From assembly GCF_030403745.1 (NCBI RefSeq), contig NZ_JAQMWP010000001.1:868001-932000 (forward strand): DNA of 64,000 bases, given 5' to 3'. Positions 9,868 through 20,744 of this stretch are shown piece by piece. How positions within the stretch are numbered: the first letter of the stretch is position 1; each line of letters begins with the position of its first letter. The notes under the pieces are model-generated. The model searched no databases, was not told where the DNA came from, and saw only the letters and a list, made by a program, of their open reading frames with translations. Position numbers and translations under genes: made by a program. Source of the DNA: Streptomyces sp. S.PB5 (GTDB taxonomy: Bacteria > Actinomycetota > Actinomycetes > Streptomycetales > Streptomycetaceae).

Positions 9868-11520
9868 ATGAACGCAGACGCTCGTACGAGGCTCAACCAG
9901 ACGCCCGAGTGGACCGCTCTGACCAAGCACAGCGAGGAACTCGGCGAAGTGCGGCTGCGCGAGCTGTTCGTCGCCGACCCGGACCGCGGCACCGGGTACA
10001 CGCTCCAGGTCGGGGACCTGCACATCGACTACTCCAAGCACCTCGTCACCGACGAGACACTGCGGCTGTTGCGCGAACTGGCGGCGGCGACGGACGTGTT
10101 CGGGCTGCGGGACGCCATGTTCCGCGGCGAGAAGATCAACACCACCGAGGACCGGGCCGTACTGCACACCGCGCTGCGGGCGGCGCGGGACACGGTGGTC
10201 GAGGTCGACGGGGAGAACGTCGTGCCGGCGGTGCACACGGTCCTCGACAAGATGGCCGGCTTCGCCGAGCGCGTCCGCTCGGGGGAGTGGAAGGGCCACA
10301 CGGGCAAGCGCATCAGGAACGTCGTCAACGTCGGCATCGGCGGCTCCGACCTCGGCCCCGCGATGGCGTACGAGGTGCTGCGCGCCTACACCGACCGCGA
10401 CCTCACACTGCGGTTCGTGTCCAACGTGGACGGCGCCGACCTGCACGAGGCGACACGCGACCTGGACCCGGCCGAGACGCTGTTCATCATCGCGTCCAAG
10501 ACGTTCACCACCATCGAGACGATCACCAACGCCACCTCGGCCCGGCAGTGGGTGCTGGACGCGCTCGGTGACGAGGCCGCCGTCGCCAAGCACTTCGTGG
10601 CACTGTCGACCAACGCCGGGAAGGTGTCGGACTTCGGCATCGACACGGCCAACATGTTCGAGTTCTGGGACTGGGTCGGCGGCCGCTACTCCTACGACTC
10701 GGCGATCGGCCTCTCCCTGATGATCGCCATCGGCCCGGACCGCTTCCGGGAGATGCTCGACGGCTTCCGCATCGTCGACGAGCACTTCAGGACCGCACCC
10801 GCCGAGTCCAACGTGCCTTTGCTGCTGGGCCTGTTGGGCATCTGGTACGGCAACTTCCTGGGTGCCCAGTCGCACGCGGTGCTGCCCTACAGCCACTACC
10901 TGTCCAAGTTCACCGCCTATCTCCAGCAGCTGGACATGGAGTCCAACGGCAAGTACGTCGGACGCGACGGCATTCCGGTGGAGTGGCAGACGGGTCCGGT
11001 GGTGTGGGGCACGCCCGGCACCAACGGGCAGCACGCGTACTACCAGTTGATCCACCAGGGCACCAAGCTGATCCCGGCGGACTTCATCGGCTTCGCCGAG
11101 CCGGTCGCCGAGCTCAGCGACGAACTCAAGGCGCAGCACGACCTGTTGATGGCCAACTTCTTCGCGCAGACGCAGGCGTTGGCCTTCGGCAAGACGCCGG
11201 AGGAGGTGCGAGCCGAGGGGGTGCCGGAGGAGCTGGTGAGCCACAAGACGTTCCGGGGCAACCACCCGACGACGACGATCCTAGCGAAGGAGCTGACCCC
11301 GTCGGTCCTCGGTCAGCTGGTCGCGCTGTACGAGCACAAGGTGTTCGTCCAGGGTGCGGTGTGGAACATCGACTCCTTCGACCAGTGGGGTGTGGAGCTC
11401 GGCAAGGTGCTGGCCAAGCGGGTCGAGCCGGCGCTCACCGAGGGCGCCGACGTCCCGGGGCTCGATCGGTCCACCCAGGCGCTGGTCGCCAAGTACCGGG
11501 AGCTGCGCGGTCGTTCGTGA
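9868..11520 (+). CDS. pgi: Glucose-6-phosphate isomerase
   Basis: Pgi interconverts glucose 6-phosphate and fructose 6-phosphate, linking glycolysis to the pentose-phosphate operon on the other strand nearby. It has 550 residues, as usual for the bacterial enzyme. Visible motifs are [30 protein letters not shown] and the C-terminal PGI signature [17 protein letters not shown] 9868 (MNADART) is chosen over an upstream in-frame start at 9769, which would overlap the end of the MFS gene. Confidence 0.97.
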   Translation: MNADARTRLNQTPEWTALTKHSEELGEVRLRELFVADPDRGTGYTLQVGDLHIDYSKHLVTDETLRLLRELAAATDVFGLRDAMFRGEKINTTEDRAVLHTALRAARDTVVEVDGENVVPAVHTVLDKMAGFAERVRSGEWKGHTGKRIRNVVNVGIGGSDLGPAMAYEVLRAYTDRDLTLRFVSNVDGADLHEATRDLDPAETLFIIASKTFTTIETITNATSARQWVLDALGDEAAVAKHFVALSTNAGKVSDFGIDTANMFEFWDWVGGRYSYDSAIGLSLMIAIGPDRFREMLDGFRIVDEHFRTAPAESNVPLLLGLLGIWYGNFLGAQSHAVLPYSHYLSKFTAYLQQLDMESNGKYVGRDGIPVEWQTGPVVWGTPGTNGQHAYYQLIHQGTKLIPADFIGFAEPVAELSDELKAQHDLLMANFFAQTQALAFGKTPEEVRAEGVPEELVSHKTFRGNHPTTTILAKELTPSVLGQLVALYEHKVFVQGAVWNIDSFDQWGVELGKVLAKRVEPALTEGADVPGLDRSTQALVAKYRELRGRS

Positions 11521-11554
11521 CCGCTGATGTCCCCGAGGGCTGATGTCCCCGATG

Positions 11555-11590
11555 CGGGAAAGCGGGCGGCGCATGGCCGTCCGCTTCCCG
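11555..11590 (+). terminator. Hairpin terminator after pgi
   Basis: Bases 11555-11570 pair with 11576-11590 through about 15 positions, with one bulged A and one wobble. Just before it, the 14-mer GCTGATGTCCCCGA is tandemly duplicated, starting at 11523 and 11539. Confidence 0.7.
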
Positions 11591-11636
11591 TAGACTCCCC
11601 GGCGATCATGGAGGCCATGGCTCGGGGGAGTGCGAA

Positions 11637-12587
11637 GTGGCTGGTTCGCAAGGCAGTTGGACGGGCGGCGCGCTGTCGGCGGGGTCGCTGTGGCGGCCGA
11701 AGTACGCGGCGCGCGCCATGTTCCATCCGGCGTGGATCCCGGAGTCGGTGGACCCGGCGGTGGAGCAGCTCAAGAAGGCGCGGCTCATCGCCGGGACGGT
11801 CGCCGCGGTCGGCGTCTACACCTTCGTCGAGGGCGGCTTCGCCTTCGACGAGATGCTGGAGAACATGCTGACGGCGTCCGTCGTCCTGCTGTTCATCACA
11901 CCGCTGACGGTCGGCATCATGCTCGGCGTGTGGGGGCGGAGCGGCTCGGTCAGCGCGCTGAAGCCGTCGCTGTTCAACTCGCTGAAGCTGCTGCTGCTCT
12001 TCGTGGGGACGATCGTGCTCACGGTCGTGCTCCTGCAGTCGGCCGGTGGCGCGGGGTTCTTCATCCTGGTCCTCGGGCCGATCGTGCTCTGGCTGATCGG
12101 CTTCGTGGCCCGCGGCGCCTGGCACGTGGGCGCGAACTTCTTCGGCACCGCGGGCGTCCACCGCTGTCTGCCGCCGCTGCTCGCCACCGTGACGACCTGG
12201 CTGATGGCCCTCCCCGACCTCTTCACGGGCGATCTGCACGGGCTCGGCCTGGGGCTGGGCATCCTCTTCATCCTGGGCGCCCCGATCACGGTCACCGGGA
12301 TCGCCTGGCTGGAGCTGCGGCGCCTGGAGCAGCGCTACGGCCTTCGCCTCGCCGCCCACCCGGCGACCCAGCCGCGGTTCGCTCCAGCGCCCCCGCCGAT
12401 GCCCCCGAACGCCCCGCCGATGCCGCCGGGCGCGCCCCCGTACCTCCCGCCGCAGGGGAATCCGTACGGCAACCCGTACGGGCCCGGCCCGGGGCAGCCC
12501 TACAACCCCGGCAGTCCGTACGGCCCGTCGGCGGGGAACCCCTACAACCAGGGCAATCCCTACGGCTCGGGCCCGTACGCCGGATGA
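11637..12587 (+). CDS. Multi-pass membrane protein with a Pro/Tyr/Asn-rich tail
   Basis: I cannot assign a function. The 316-residue product has a soluble N-terminus, then about six hydrophobic segments (roughly residues 48-65, 78-100, 118-140, 145-160, 180-200 and 205-225). From about 243 there is a low-complexity tail of PPxPPNAPPMPP and repeated NPYG/GNPYG units, likely disordered and cytoplasmic. The start is GTG 11637 behind GGGGGAG. Similar tails occur on streptomycete membrane proteins of unknown role. The gene faces the pgl end of the pentose-phosphate operon across a shared terminator. Confidence 0.8.
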   Translation: MAGSQGSWTGGALSAGSLWRPKYAARAMFHPAWIPESVDPAVEQLKKARLIAGTVAAVGVYTFVEGGFAFDEMLENMLTASVVLLFITPLTVGIMLGVWGRSGSVSALKPSLFNSLKLLLLFVGTIVLTVVLLQSAGGAGFFILVLGPIVLWLIGFVARGAWHVGANFFGTAGVHRCLPPLLATVTTWLMALPDLFTGDLHGLGLGLGILFILGAPITVTGIAWLELRRLEQRYGLRLAAHPATQPRFAPAPPPMPPNAPPMPPGAPPYLPPQGNPYGNPYGPGPGQPYNPGSPYGPSAGNPYNQGNPYGSGPYAG

Positions 12588-12641
12588 AATTCCGGCAGGG
12601 GGATGGAAAGTGCCGCGCCTTTGTGACGGAGTCCGAGAAAG

Positions 12642-12683
12642 CCTCTGGGGCAGGCCGGCAAGGATCCCGGCCTGCCCCAGAGG
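12642..12683. terminator. Bidirectional terminator between convergent genes
   Basis: A perfect 17-base inverted repeat (12642-12658 with 12667-12683, beginning CCTCTGGGGCAGG) sits between the membrane-protein stop and the pgl stop, and would serve both strands. Confidence 0.85.
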
Positions 12684-12702
12684 ATGGGCTTCTGAGCGAC
12701 GC

Positions 12703-13485
12703 TCAGGGCGACGCCGGCGGATACAGCGACCGCGGCAGCTGTGAGGCCGCCGCCGAGTCCAGCAGCCACAGGGTGCGCTGCCGGCCGTGCGCGCCCGCCG
12801 CCGGGGCCTGGATCTCACCGGCACCCGACAGGGCGATCGCCGCGGCCTGTGCCTTGTCCTCGCCGGCCGCCAGGAGCCAGACCTCGCGGGCGGCCCGGAT
12901 GGCGGGGAGCGTGAGGGTCACGCGGGTCGGCGGGGGCTTCGGGGCGCCGCGGACGCCGACCACCGTGCGCTCGGTCTCGCGGACCGCCGGGAGCTCCGGG
13001 AACAGCGAGGCCACGTGGGTGTCCGGGCCGACGCCCAGCATCAGGACGTCGAAGGTCGGCACCGAGCCATGGTTCTCCGGGCCCGCCGCAAGGGCGAGTT
13101 CCTCGGCGTAGGAAGCCGCCGCCGCGTCCACGTCCTCCCCATGCGGACCGTCCGAGGCGGGCATGGCGTGCACCCGCTTCGGGTCGAGCGGCACCGCGTC
13201 GAGCAGGGCCTCACGGGCCTGGGTGACATTGCGGTCCGCGTCGCCCTCGGGCAGGAAGCGCTCGTCGCCCCACCACAGGTCGAGCCGGCCCCAGTCGATC
13301 GCGTCCCGCGCGGGTGCGGCGGCCAGCGCGGCCAGCAGGCCGTTGCCGTTGCGGCCACCGGTGAGGACCACGGAGGCGTAGCCCCGGGAGGCCTGCGCGT
13401 CCACGATCTTCGTGATGAGGCGGGCCGCGGCGGCCTGCGCCATCAGCTCCTTGTCGTGGTGCACGACCAGCTGCGGAGTGCTCAC
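12703..13485 (-). CDS. pgl: 6-phosphogluconolactonase
   Basis: This enzyme hydrolyses 6-phosphogluconolactone, the product of Zwf. It has 260 residues and belongs to the DevB/NagB-like family, with TGGRNG near the N-terminus, the WWGDERF motif and GVGPDTHVASLFP. GTG 13485 overlaps the opcA stop (GTGA), so translation is coupled. Longer upstream in-frame readings run through opcA in another frame and are shadows. It is the last gene of the tkt-tal-zwf-opcA-pgl operon. Confidence 0.95.
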   Translation of the reverse strand: MSTPQLVVHHDKELMAQAAAARLITKIVDAQASRGYASVVLTGGRNGNGLLAALAAAPARDAIDWGRLDLWWGDERFLPEGDADRNVTQAREALLDAVPLDPKRVHAMPASDGPHGEDVDAAAASYAEELALAAGPENHGSVPTFDVLMLGVGPDTHVASLFPELPAVRETERTVVGVRGAPKPPPTRVTLTLPAIRAAREVWLLAAGEDKAQAAAIALSGAGEIQAPAAGAHGRQRTLWLLDSAAASQLPRSLYPPASP

Positions 13486-14513
13486 TTCGCCGCCGCCTTC
13501 TTCACCGGGCCGGGCTTGGCCGTCACTTTGTTCACGGGAGCCTTCGCGGCCTCCTCGACCGGCACGGGCGTCTCGGCGACGGCCGGCGCCGGATTCAGCC
13601 GCTCCACCCCGAACCGCAGCGCGGACGCGTATGTGTCGTCCGGGTCGAGCCGCCGCAGCTCCTCCGCGATCAGCTCGGCCGTGTCGCGCCGCTTGAGCGC
13701 CACCGCACGGTCCGGCTGGCCCTGGATGGACAGCGTCGCGAGGGAGCCGTCGGCGCGGTCCAGGACGATCGGGCCGTGGTTGGTGTCCATGCGGACGGCG
13801 GTCAGGCCGGGGCCGCTGGACAGGGACCGCTTGACCGGGACGTCCAGCCGGTCCGCGAGCCACATCGCGAGGAGCTCGCAGCTCGGGTTGAACTCCTCGC
13901 CCTCCACCTCGACGGCGTTGACGTCGACGGTGACCTGGTCGAGGGCCGCGGCCAGCATCGAGCGCCACGGCGTGATGCGGGTCCAGGACAGGTCGGTGTC
14001 GCCGGGCGTGTAGGTGTCGGCGCGGGCACCGAGGTCCCGTACCGGCTGCTCGGAGGCGTAGGTGTCGGTGACCCGGCGCTGGGCCAGGGCGCCCAGCGGG
14101 TCGCTCGCCGGGTCGAGCGGCGCGTCCACCGGCCACCAGACGACCACGGGGGCGTCGGGCAGCAGCAGCGGGAGCACGACCGACTGGGCGTGGTTGACGA
14201 CTTCGCCGTACAGCCGCAGGACGACCGTCTCGCCGGTGCCCGCGTCCGCGCCCACGCGCACCTCGGCGTCGAGGCGGGACTGGGTGCGGTCGCGGGGGGT
14301 GCGGGAGACGCGCTTGACGACCACGAGCGTGCGCGAGGGGTGCTCGCGCGAGGCGTCGTTGGCGGCCTTCAGGGCGTCGTAGGCGTTCTCCTCGTCCGTG
14401 ACGATGACCAGGGTGAGCACCATGCCGACGGCCGGTGTGCCGATGGCCCGGCGGCCCTTGACCAGCGCCTTGTTGATCTTGCTGGCGGTGGTGTCCGTGA
14501 GGTCTATCTTCAT
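13482..14513 (-). CDS. opcA: Glucose-6-phosphate dehydrogenase assembly protein OpcA
   Basis: OpcA is needed for full activity and redox control of glucose-6-phosphate dehydrogenase in cyanobacteria and actinobacteria. The 343-residue product starts MKIDLTDTTASKINKAL, contains VVWWPVDAP in the middle and ends in an Ala/Lys/Pro-rich tail. Its ATG overlaps the zwf stop (14510-14513) and its stop overlaps the pgl start. This tight coupling fits stoichiometric production with Zwf. Confidence 0.95.
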   Translation of the reverse strand: MKIDLTDTTASKINKALVKGRRAIGTPAVGMVLTLVIVTDEENAYDALKAANDASREHPSRTLVVVKRVSRTPRDRTQSRLDAEVRVGADAGTGETVVLRLYGEVVNHAQSVVLPLLLPDAPVVVWWPVDAPLDPASDPLGALAQRRVTDTYASEQPVRDLGARADTYTPGDTDLSWTRITPWRSMLAAALDQVTVDVNAVEVEGEEFNPSCELLAMWLADRLDVPVKRSLSSGPGLTAVRMDTNHGPIVLDRADGSLATLSIQGQPDRAVALKRRDTAELIAEELRRLDPDDTYASALRFGVERLNPAPAVAETPVPVEEAAKAPVNKVTAKPGPVKKAAAK

Positions 14514-16048
14514 GGCCGGCGCCAGCTCCGTCCCTCTCGTGCGAGCATTTCGTCCGCCTCGACCGGGCCCCAGGTGCCGGACGGGTACTGGGCGGGCTTG
14601 CCGTGCTTGTCCCAGTACTGCTCGATCGGGTCGAGGATCTTCCAGGACAGCTCGACCTCCTCGGTGCGCGGGAAGAGGTTCGAGTCGCCGAGCAGCACGT
14701 CGAGGATCAGCCGCTCGTACGCCTCGGGCGAGGACTCCGTGAAGGACTCGCCGTAGGCGAAGTCCATCGACACGTCCCGGATCTCCATCGAGGTGCCCGG
14801 CACCTTGGAGCCGAAGCGGACCGTGACGCCCTCGTCCGGCTGGACGCGGATGACGATGGCGTTCTGCCCGAGCTCCTCGGTGGCCGTCGTGTCGAAGGGG
14901 GAGTGCGGCGCCCGCTGGAACACCACCGCGATCTCGGTGACCCGGCGGCCGAGCCGCTTGCCGGTGCGCAGATAGAAGGGCACGCCCGCCCAGCGGCGGT
15001 TGTCGACCTCCAGCTTGATGGCCGCGTACGTGTCCGTCTTGGACTTGGGGTCGATGCCCTCCTCCTGGAGGTAACCGACCGCCTTCTCGCCGCCCTGCCA
15101 GCCCGCCGCGTACTGCCCGCGCACGGTGTCCCGGCCCAGGTCCTTCGGCAGCTTCACCGCGCCGAGCACCTTGGTCTTCTCGGCGGCCAGCGCGTCCGCG
15201 TCGAAGGAGGACGGCTCCTCCATGGCGGTCAGCGCCATGAGCTGGAGCAGGTGGTTCTGGATGACGTCACGGGCGGCGCCGATGCCGTCGTAGTACCCGG
15301 CACGGCCGCCGACGCCGATGTCCTCCGCCATGGTGATCTGCACATGGTCCACGAAGGACCGGTTCCAGATCGGCTCGAACATCTGGTTGGCGAAGCGGAG
15401 CGCCAGGATGTTCTGGACGGTCTCCTTGCCCAGGTAGTGGTCGATACGGAAGACCTGGTCGGGGGCGAAGACCTCGTGGACGACCTTGTTGAGCTCCTCG
15501 GCCGACTTCAGGTCGTGGCCGAAGGGCTTCTCGATGACCGCGCGGCGCCAGGAGCCCGAGCTCTGGTCGGTCAGCCCGTGCTTCTTCAGCTGCTGGATGA
15601 CCACGGGGAAGGAGCGCGGCGGCACCGACAGGTAGAAGGCGAAGTTGCCGCCCGTGCCCTGCGCCTTGTCGAGCTCCTCGATGGTGCCGCGCAGCCGCTC
15701 GAACGCGTCGTCGTCGTCGAAGGTGCCCTGGACGAAGCGCATCCCCTGGATGAGCTGCTGCCAGACCTCCTCGCGGAACGGCGTGCGTGCGTGCTCCTTG
15801 ACGGCGTCGTGGACCTCCTGCGCGAAGTCCTCGTTCTGCCATTCGCGGCGGGCGAAGCCGACCAGCGAGAAGCCCGGCGGCAGCAGACCCCGGTTCGCGA
15901 GGTCGTACACGGCGGGCATCAGCTTCTTGCGGGAGAGATCGCCGGTGACGCCGAAGATGACCAGGCCCGACGGCCCCGCGATACGCGGGAGCCGTCGGTC
16001 GGCGGGGTCACGAAGCGGGTTCGCTCCGGTACCGGAAAAGGCTGGCAA
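14510..16048 (-). CDS. zwf: Glucose-6-phosphate 1-dehydrogenase
   Basis: Zwf is the NADP-dependent entry enzyme of the oxidative pentose-phosphate pathway. It has 512 residues, a standard length. The nucleotide-binding GVTGDLSRKKLMPA is near residue 33, and the catalytic RIDHYLGKETVQN is near 200. The start appears to be TTG 16048. A GGAGGG ribosome site lies about 8 bases upstream, inside the tal end, and no ATG or GTG fits the conserved N-terminus. It starts 3 bases after the tal stop, and opcA follows with a 4-base overlap. Confidence 0.96.
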   Translation of the reverse strand: MPAFSGTGANPLRDPADRRLPRIAGPSGLVIFGVTGDLSRKKLMPAVYDLANRGLLPPGFSLVGFARREWQNEDFAQEVHDAVKEHARTPFREEVWQQLIQGMRFVQGTFDDDDAFERLRGTIEELDKAQGTGGNFAFYLSVPPRSFPVVIQQLKKHGLTDQSSGSWRRAVIEKPFGHDLKSAEELNKVVHEVFAPDQVFRIDHYLGKETVQNILALRFANQMFEPIWNRSFVDHVQITMAEDIGVGGRAGYYDGIGAARDVIQNHLLQLMALTAMEEPSSFDADALAAEKTKVLGAVKLPKDLGRDTVRGQYAAGWQGGEKAVGYLQEEGIDPKSKTDTYAAIKLEVDNRRWAGVPFYLRTGKRLGRRVTEIAVVFQRAPHSPFDTTATEELGQNAIVIRVQPDEGVTVRFGSKVPGTSMEIRDVSMDFAYGESFTESSPEAYERLILDVLLGDSNLFPRTEEVELSWKILDPIEQYWDKHGKPAQYPSGTWGPVEADEMLAREGRSWRRP

Positions 16049-16051
16049 GGT

Positions 16052-17170
16052 TTAGCCCTCCGAGGGTGCGAGGCGCTCCAGCTCCGCCTCGGTCGACTTG
16101 AGCAGGTCGTTCCAGGACGCCTCGAACTTCTCGACGCCCTCGTCCTCCAGCAGCTGCACGACGTCGTCGTACGAGATCCCGAGCTTCTCGACGGCGTCGA
16201 GCTCCGCGCGGGACTGCTCGTACGTGCCCGCGATGGCGTTGCCGCGGATCTCGCCGCTGTCCTCGGTGGCCTGGAGCGTCGCCTCCGGCATGGTGTTCAC
16301 CGTGTTCGGCGCCACCAGCTCGTCGACGTAGAGGGTCGCCTTGTAGGCGGGGTCCTTCACTCCGGTCGAGGCCCACAGCGGGCGCTGCTTGTTGGCCTGC
16401 GCCTTGTCGAGGGCCGCCCAGCGGTCGGAGGAGAAGACCTCCTCGTACGCCTCGTAGGCGAGCCGCGCGTTGGCGACGCCGGCCTTGCCGCGGGCGGCCT
16501 TGGCCTCGTCGGTGCCGAGCGCGTCGAGCCGCTTGTCGATCTCGGTGTCCACGCGGGACACGAAGAAGGAGGCCACGGAGTGGATCAGGGAGAGGTCGAG
16601 GCCCTTGGCCTTGGCCTTCTCCAGACCCGCGAGGTAGGCGTCCATGACCTCGCGGTAGCGCTCCAGGGAGAAGATCAGCGTGACGTTGACGCTGATGCCG
16701 TTGCCGATCACCTCGGTGATGGCCGGCAGGCCCGCCTTGGTGGCCGGGATCTTGATGAGGGTGTTCGGACGGTCCACCAGCCAGGCCAGCTGCTTGGCCT
16801 CGGCGACGGTCGCCGCCGTGTTGTGCGCCAGCCGCGGGTCGACCTCGATCGACACCCGGCCGTCCTGACCGCCGGTGGCGTCGAAGACCGGGCGCAGGAT
16901 GTCGGCGGCGTCACGGACGTCCGCCGTCGTGATCATGCGGATCGCCTCTTCGACGGTGACCTTGCGGGCGGCGAGGTCGGCGACCTGCTGCTCGTAGCCG
17001 TCGCCGCTGCTGATCGCCTTCTGGAAGATCGACGGGTTGGTCGTGACGCCCACGACGTGCTGCTGGTCGATCAGCTCGGCGAGGTTGCCGGACGTGATCC
17101 GCTTGCGCGACAGGTCGTCCAGCCAGATCGCGACGCCTTCTTCGGAGAGGCGCTTGAGTGCGTCTGTCAT
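16052..17170 (-). CDS. tal: Transaldolase
   Basis: Transaldolase moves a dihydroxyacetone unit between sedoheptulose 7-phosphate and glyceraldehyde 3-phosphate in the non-oxidative pentose-phosphate pathway. The 372-residue product belongs to the longer actinobacterial/cyanobacterial transaldolase group. It has [13 protein letters not shown] near residue 41 and the Schiff-base lysine in [18 protein letters not shown] 17170 lies 33 bases after tkt, and the last codons carry the zwf ribosome site. Confidence 0.96.
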   Translation of the reverse strand: MTDALKRLSEEGVAIWLDDLSRKRITSGNLAELIDQQHVVGVTTNPSIFQKAISSGDGYEQQVADLAARKVTVEEAIRMITTADVRDAADILRPVFDATGGQDGRVSIEVDPRLAHNTAATVAEAKQLAWLVDRPNTLIKIPATKAGLPAITEVIGNGISVNVTLIFSLERYREVMDAYLAGLEKAKAKGLDLSLIHSVASFFVSRVDTEIDKRLDALGTDEAKAARGKAGVANARLAYEAYEEVFSSDRWAALDKAQANKQRPLWASTGVKDPAYKATLYVDELVAPNTVNTMPEATLQATEDSGEIRGNAIAGTYEQSRAELDAVEKLGISYDDVVQLLEDEGVEKFEASWNDLLKSTEAELERLAPSEG

Positions 17171-17203
17171 GGAATTACATCTCCTACGTGTCGTATGTGA
17201 GCG

Positions 17204-19291
17204 TCAGCGTCGGGCGTCGGCGAGAGATTCCTTCGCCTTCGCGGCCACGTTCTCGGCAGTGAAGCCGAACTCCCGGAAGAGGACCTTGCCGTCGGCCGAA
17301 GCACCGAAGTGCTCCAGGGAAACGATGCGGCCGGCGTCCCCGACGTACTTGTGCCACGTGAGACCGATGCCCGCCTCGACCGCGACACGAGCCTTGACGG
17401 AGGGCGGCAGAACGCTGTCCCGGTACCCCTGGTCCTGCTCCTCGAACCACTCCACGGACGGCATGGACACGACGCGCGTCGGCACACCGTCGGCCTCCAG
17501 CGCCTCGCGCGCCTCGACGGCGACGTGCACCTCGGAACCGGTGGCGATGAGGACGACCTCGGGGGCGCCGTTCGACGCCTCGAAGAGGACGTAACCACCC
17601 TTGGCGGCATCCTCGTCGGGCTCGTACGTCGGCACGCCCTGACGGGTCAGCGCGAGGCCGTGCGGGGCACCCTTGCCGAAGACCTTGGTGTAGCGCTTGA
17701 GGATCTCGCGCCACGCGATCGCGGTCTCGTTGGCGTCGGCCGGGCGGACCACGTTCAGGCCCGGGATCGCGCGCAGGGACGCGAGGTGCTCGACCGGCTG
17801 GTGGGTCGGGCCGTCCTCGCCGAGGCCGATGGAGTCGTGCGTCCACACATACGTCACCGGCAGGTGCATCAGCGCCGACAGACGCACGGCGTTGCGCATG
17901 TAGTCGGAGAACACGAGGAACGTGCCGCCGTAGATACGGGTGTTGCCGTGCAGCGCGATGCCGTTCATCTCCGCGGCCATGGAGTGCTCGCGGATACCGA
18001 AGTGGATCGTGCGGCCGTACGGCTGGGCCTCGGGCAGCGGGTTGTCGGCCGGCAGGAACGAGCTGTTCTTGTCGATCGTCGTGTTGTTCGAGCCGGCGAG
18101 GTCGGCGGAACCGCCCCACAGCTCGGGGATGACCGCGCCGAGCGCCTGGAGCACCTTGCCGGACGCGGCACGCGTGGCGACACCCTTGCCGGGCTCGAAG
18201 ACGGGGAGCTTGTCCTCCCAGCCCTTGGGCAGCTCGCCCGCGACGATGCGGTCGAACTCGGCGGCGCGCTCGGTGTTGTTGTCGCGCCACTCCTGGAGCT
18301 GCTTCTCCCACTCGGCCTTGGCCTCACGGCCGCGGTCGAGGGCCTGCCGGGTGTGGGCGATGACCTCGCCTGCGACCTCGAAGGTCTGCTCCGGGTCGAA
18401 GCCGAGGACGCGCTTGGTGGCCGCCACCTCGTCGTCGCCGAGCGCCGAGCCGTGGGCGGCCTCGGTGTTCTGGGCGTTCGGGGCGGGCCATGCGATGATC
18501 GAGCGCATCGCGATGAAGGACGGCTTGTCCGTCACCTGCTTCGCGGCCTCGATGGCGTTGTAGAGGGCGTGCGGGTCGAGGTCGCCGTCCGGCTTCGGGG
18601 CGACGCGCTGGACGTGCCAGCCGTACGCCTCGTACCGCTTGACGGTGTCCTCGGAGACGGCCGTCTCGGTGTCGCCCTCGATCGAGATGTGGTTGTCGTC
18701 CCACAGCAGGACCAGGTTGCCGAGCTTCTGGTGGCCGGCCAGCGAGGACGCCTCGGCGGAGATGCCCTCCTGGAGGCAGCCGTCACCGGCGATGACGTAC
18801 ACGAAGTGGTCGAACGGCGACTCGCCCTGGGCGGCCTCCGGGTCGAACAGACCGCGCTCGTAGCGGGCGGCCATGGCCATGCCGACGGCGTTGGCGACAC
18901 CCTGGCCCAGCGGGCCGGTCGTCGTCTCGACGCCCTTGGTGTGGCCGTACTCCGGGTGGCCCGGGGTCTTCGAGCCCCAGGTCCTGAATGCCTTGAGGTC
19001 GTCCAGCTCCAGGCCGAAGCCGGCCAGGTACAGCTGGGTGTAGAGGGTCAGGGACGAATGGCCCGCGGACAGCACGAAGCGGTCACGGCCCACCCACTCG
19101 GGGTCGGCGGGGTCGTGCCGCATCACCTTCTGGAAGAGGGTGTAGGCGGCGGGCGCGAGGCTCATCGCCGTACCCGGATGGCCGTTGCCGACCTTCTGTA
19201 CGGCGTCGGCGGCCAGGACGCGGGCGGTGTCGACGGCCCGCTGGTCCAACTCGGTCCAGTCGAGGTCTGTGGTGGTCGGCTTGGTGCTCAC
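17204..19291 (-). CDS. tkt: Transketolase
   Basis: This thiamine-diphosphate enzyme moves two-carbon ketol units in the pentose-phosphate pathway. It has 695 residues. The substrate histidines are in the N-terminal domain ([10 protein letters not shown]), and the ThDP/metal motif runs from GDGCLQEG to DDNHIS. A pyrimidine domain with GIREHSMA and a C-terminal domain follow. GTG 19291 is the start. It is the first gene of the minus-strand operon. Its promoter should lie in the 397-base divergent gap shared with ctaB. Confidence 0.97.
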   Translation of the reverse strand: MSTKPTTTDLDWTELDQRAVDTARVLAADAVQKVGNGHPGTAMSLAPAAYTLFQKVMRHDPADPEWVGRDRFVLSAGHSSLTLYTQLYLAGFGLELDDLKAFRTWGSKTPGHPEYGHTKGVETTTGPLGQGVANAVGMAMAARYERGLFDPEAAQGESPFDHFVYVIAGDGCLQEGISAEASSLAGHQKLGNLVLLWDDNHISIEGDTETAVSEDTVKRYEAYGWHVQRVAPKPDGDLDPHALYNAIEAAKQVTDKPSFIAMRSIIAWPAPNAQNTEAAHGSALGDDEVAATKRVLGFDPEQTFEVAGEVIAHTRQALDRGREAKAEWEKQLQEWRDNNTERAAEFDRIVAGELPKGWEDKLPVFEPGKGVATRAASGKVLQALGAVIPELWGGSADLAGSNNTTIDKNSSFLPADNPLPEAQPYGRTIHFGIREHSMAAEMNGIALHGNTRIYGGTFLVFSDYMRNAVRLSALMHLPVTYVWTHDSIGLGEDGPTHQPVEHLASLRAIPGLNVVRPADANETAIAWREILKRYTKVFGKGAPHGLALTRQGVPTYEPDEDAAKGGYVLFEASNGAPEVVLIATGSEVHVAVEAREALEADGVPTRVVSMPSVEWFEEQDQGYRDSVLPPSVKARVAVEAGIGLTWHKYVGDAGRIVSLEHFGASADGKVLFREFGFTAENVAAKAKESLADARR

Positions 19292-19688
19292 CCTGGGTCA
19301 GGGCTCCTCTCCACATGTCAGGCATGTCGAAAATGCCGGTGCACGGGGCGCCCCGGCCGTTGTCGAGCCTACCCCCGTAAGTACGTGCGTTTTTTCGCGT
19401 CATTCCAGACTGCCGGGAGTGATGACGATCCGCCTCCTGACTGGGCGGATTCGCCATTCGGCAACTGAATACGGACGCGCTCGTTCGAGTGCTCAACCGA
19501 GTGTCGGGCGGCTCGTCCGGGGGGTGCCCCGGGGGGTGCCGATCAGCCCTTCCGGGGGTGCTCTCCAACACGACCCCACCCCCGCGAATGTCGGGGTATG
19601 GGCAACGTCTACAGTGGCGTGGTACGCGCGGGCCTTTACCGGGACTTCACACGGGGAGGCTTGCTGGGATGTCTCTGTAGGGGTGTGC
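19292..19688. promoter_or_regulatory. Divergent intergenic region between tkt and ctaB
   Basis: No gene is seen in these 397 bases. It must hold the promoters for the tkt operon (minus) and ctaB (plus). It contains a 7-base hairpin ATCCGCC/GGCGGAT (19428-19434 with 19444-19450), a run of six T at about 19390-19395 and a perfect 12-base tandem duplication CCGGGGGGTGCC at 19517-19540. I could not place -35/-10 boxes with confidence. Confidence 0.5.
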
Positions 19689-20636
19689 GTGACGGCCGTC
19701 GAATCCCGTCCAGCCGGGGTGCTGGGGGAGAGCAAGAGCTCGAGTCACCGGCCGTTCGGGGCCCGTGTCAAGGCATTCGTGGCGCTGACGAAGCCCCGGA
19801 TCATCGAGCTGCTGCTGATCACCACCGTGCCGGTGATGTTCCTCGCCGAGCAGGGTGTTCCGGATCTGACGCTGGTGCTGCTCACCTGCGTCGGCGGCTA
19901 CCTCTCCGCGGGCGGCGCCAACGCGCTGAACATGTACATCGACCGCGACATCGACGCGCTGATGGACCGCACCTCGCAGAGACCGCTGGTCACCGGCATG
20001 GTCTCGCCGCGCGAGTGCCTGGCCTTCGGCATCACCCTCGCCGTCGTCTCCACGCTCCTGTTCGGCCTCGCCGTCAACTGGCTGTCCGCGTGGCTGTCCC
20101 TCGGGGCGCTCCTCTTCTACGTCGTCGTCTACACGATGATCCTCAAGCGCCGCACCTCCCAGAACATCGTGTGGGGCGGCATCGCCGGCTGTCTGCCGGT
20201 GCTGATCGGCTGGTCGGCCGTCACCAACTCGATGTCGTGGGCGCCGGTCATCCTCTTCCTCGTCATGTTCTTCTGGACGCCGCCGCACTACTGGCCGCTG
20301 TCCATGAAGGTGAAAGAGGACTACGCGCGCGTGGGCGTCCCGATGCTGCCGGTCGTCGCCTCCAACAAGGTGGTCGCCAAGCAGATCGTGATCTACAGCT
20401 GGGTCATGGTCGCCGTCTCCCTGCTCCTGACCCCCCTCGGCTACACGGGCTGGTTCTACACGCTCGTGGCGCTGCTGGCCGGCGGCTTCTGGCTCTGGGA
20501 GGCCCACGGCCTGCAGAACCGGGCCAAGGCCGAGGTGACGGGCGCGAAGCTCAAGGAGATGCGCCTGTTCCACTGGTCGATCACCTATGTGTCGATCCTC
20601 TTCCTGGCGATCGCGGTGGACCCCTTCCTCCGTTAG
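19689..20636 (+). CDS. ctaB: Protoheme IX farnesyltransferase (heme O synthase)
   Basis: CtaB adds a farnesyl group to heme B, making heme O for cytochrome oxidase. The 315-residue protein is a UbiA-family prenyltransferase with about nine membrane helices. The first Asp-rich motif is [15 protein letters not shown], and the second region reads [18 protein letters not shown] 19689 is preceded by a GGGG stretch. The longer in-frame reading from 19185 starts antisense to tkt and is rejected. The heme A synthase gene ctaA lies 3 kb downstream on the other strand. Confidence 0.95.
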   Translation: MTAVESRPAGVLGESKSSSHRPFGARVKAFVALTKPRIIELLLITTVPVMFLAEQGVPDLTLVLLTCVGGYLSAGGANALNMYIDRDIDALMDRTSQRPLVTGMVSPRECLAFGITLAVVSTLLFGLAVNWLSAWLSLGALLFYVVVYTMILKRRTSQNIVWGGIAGCLPVLIGWSAVTNSMSWAPVILFLVMFFWTPPHYWPLSMKVKEDYARVGVPMLPVVASNKVVAKQIVIYSWVMVAVSLLLTPLGYTGWFYTLVALLAGGFWLWEAHGLQNRAKAEVTGAKLKEMRLFHWSITYVSILFLAIAVDPFLR

Positions 20637-20670
20637 TCCTCCGCCAGCCCTTCTCCGGTTGTCGGGCATG

Positions 20671-20708
20671 CGGCCGGGGTGCGTGGCCAAGGCCACGCAC
20701 CCCGGCCG
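20671..20708 (+). terminator. Hairpin terminator after ctaB
   Basis: A perfect 18-base inverted repeat (20671-20688 with 20691-20708, beginning CGGCCGGGGTGCGTGG) leaves only a two-base loop. It is one of the strongest stems in the window. Confidence 0.8.
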
Positions 20709-20744
20709 TCGCCGTTTGATCTACCCGTCGGTAGCATCCTGGCC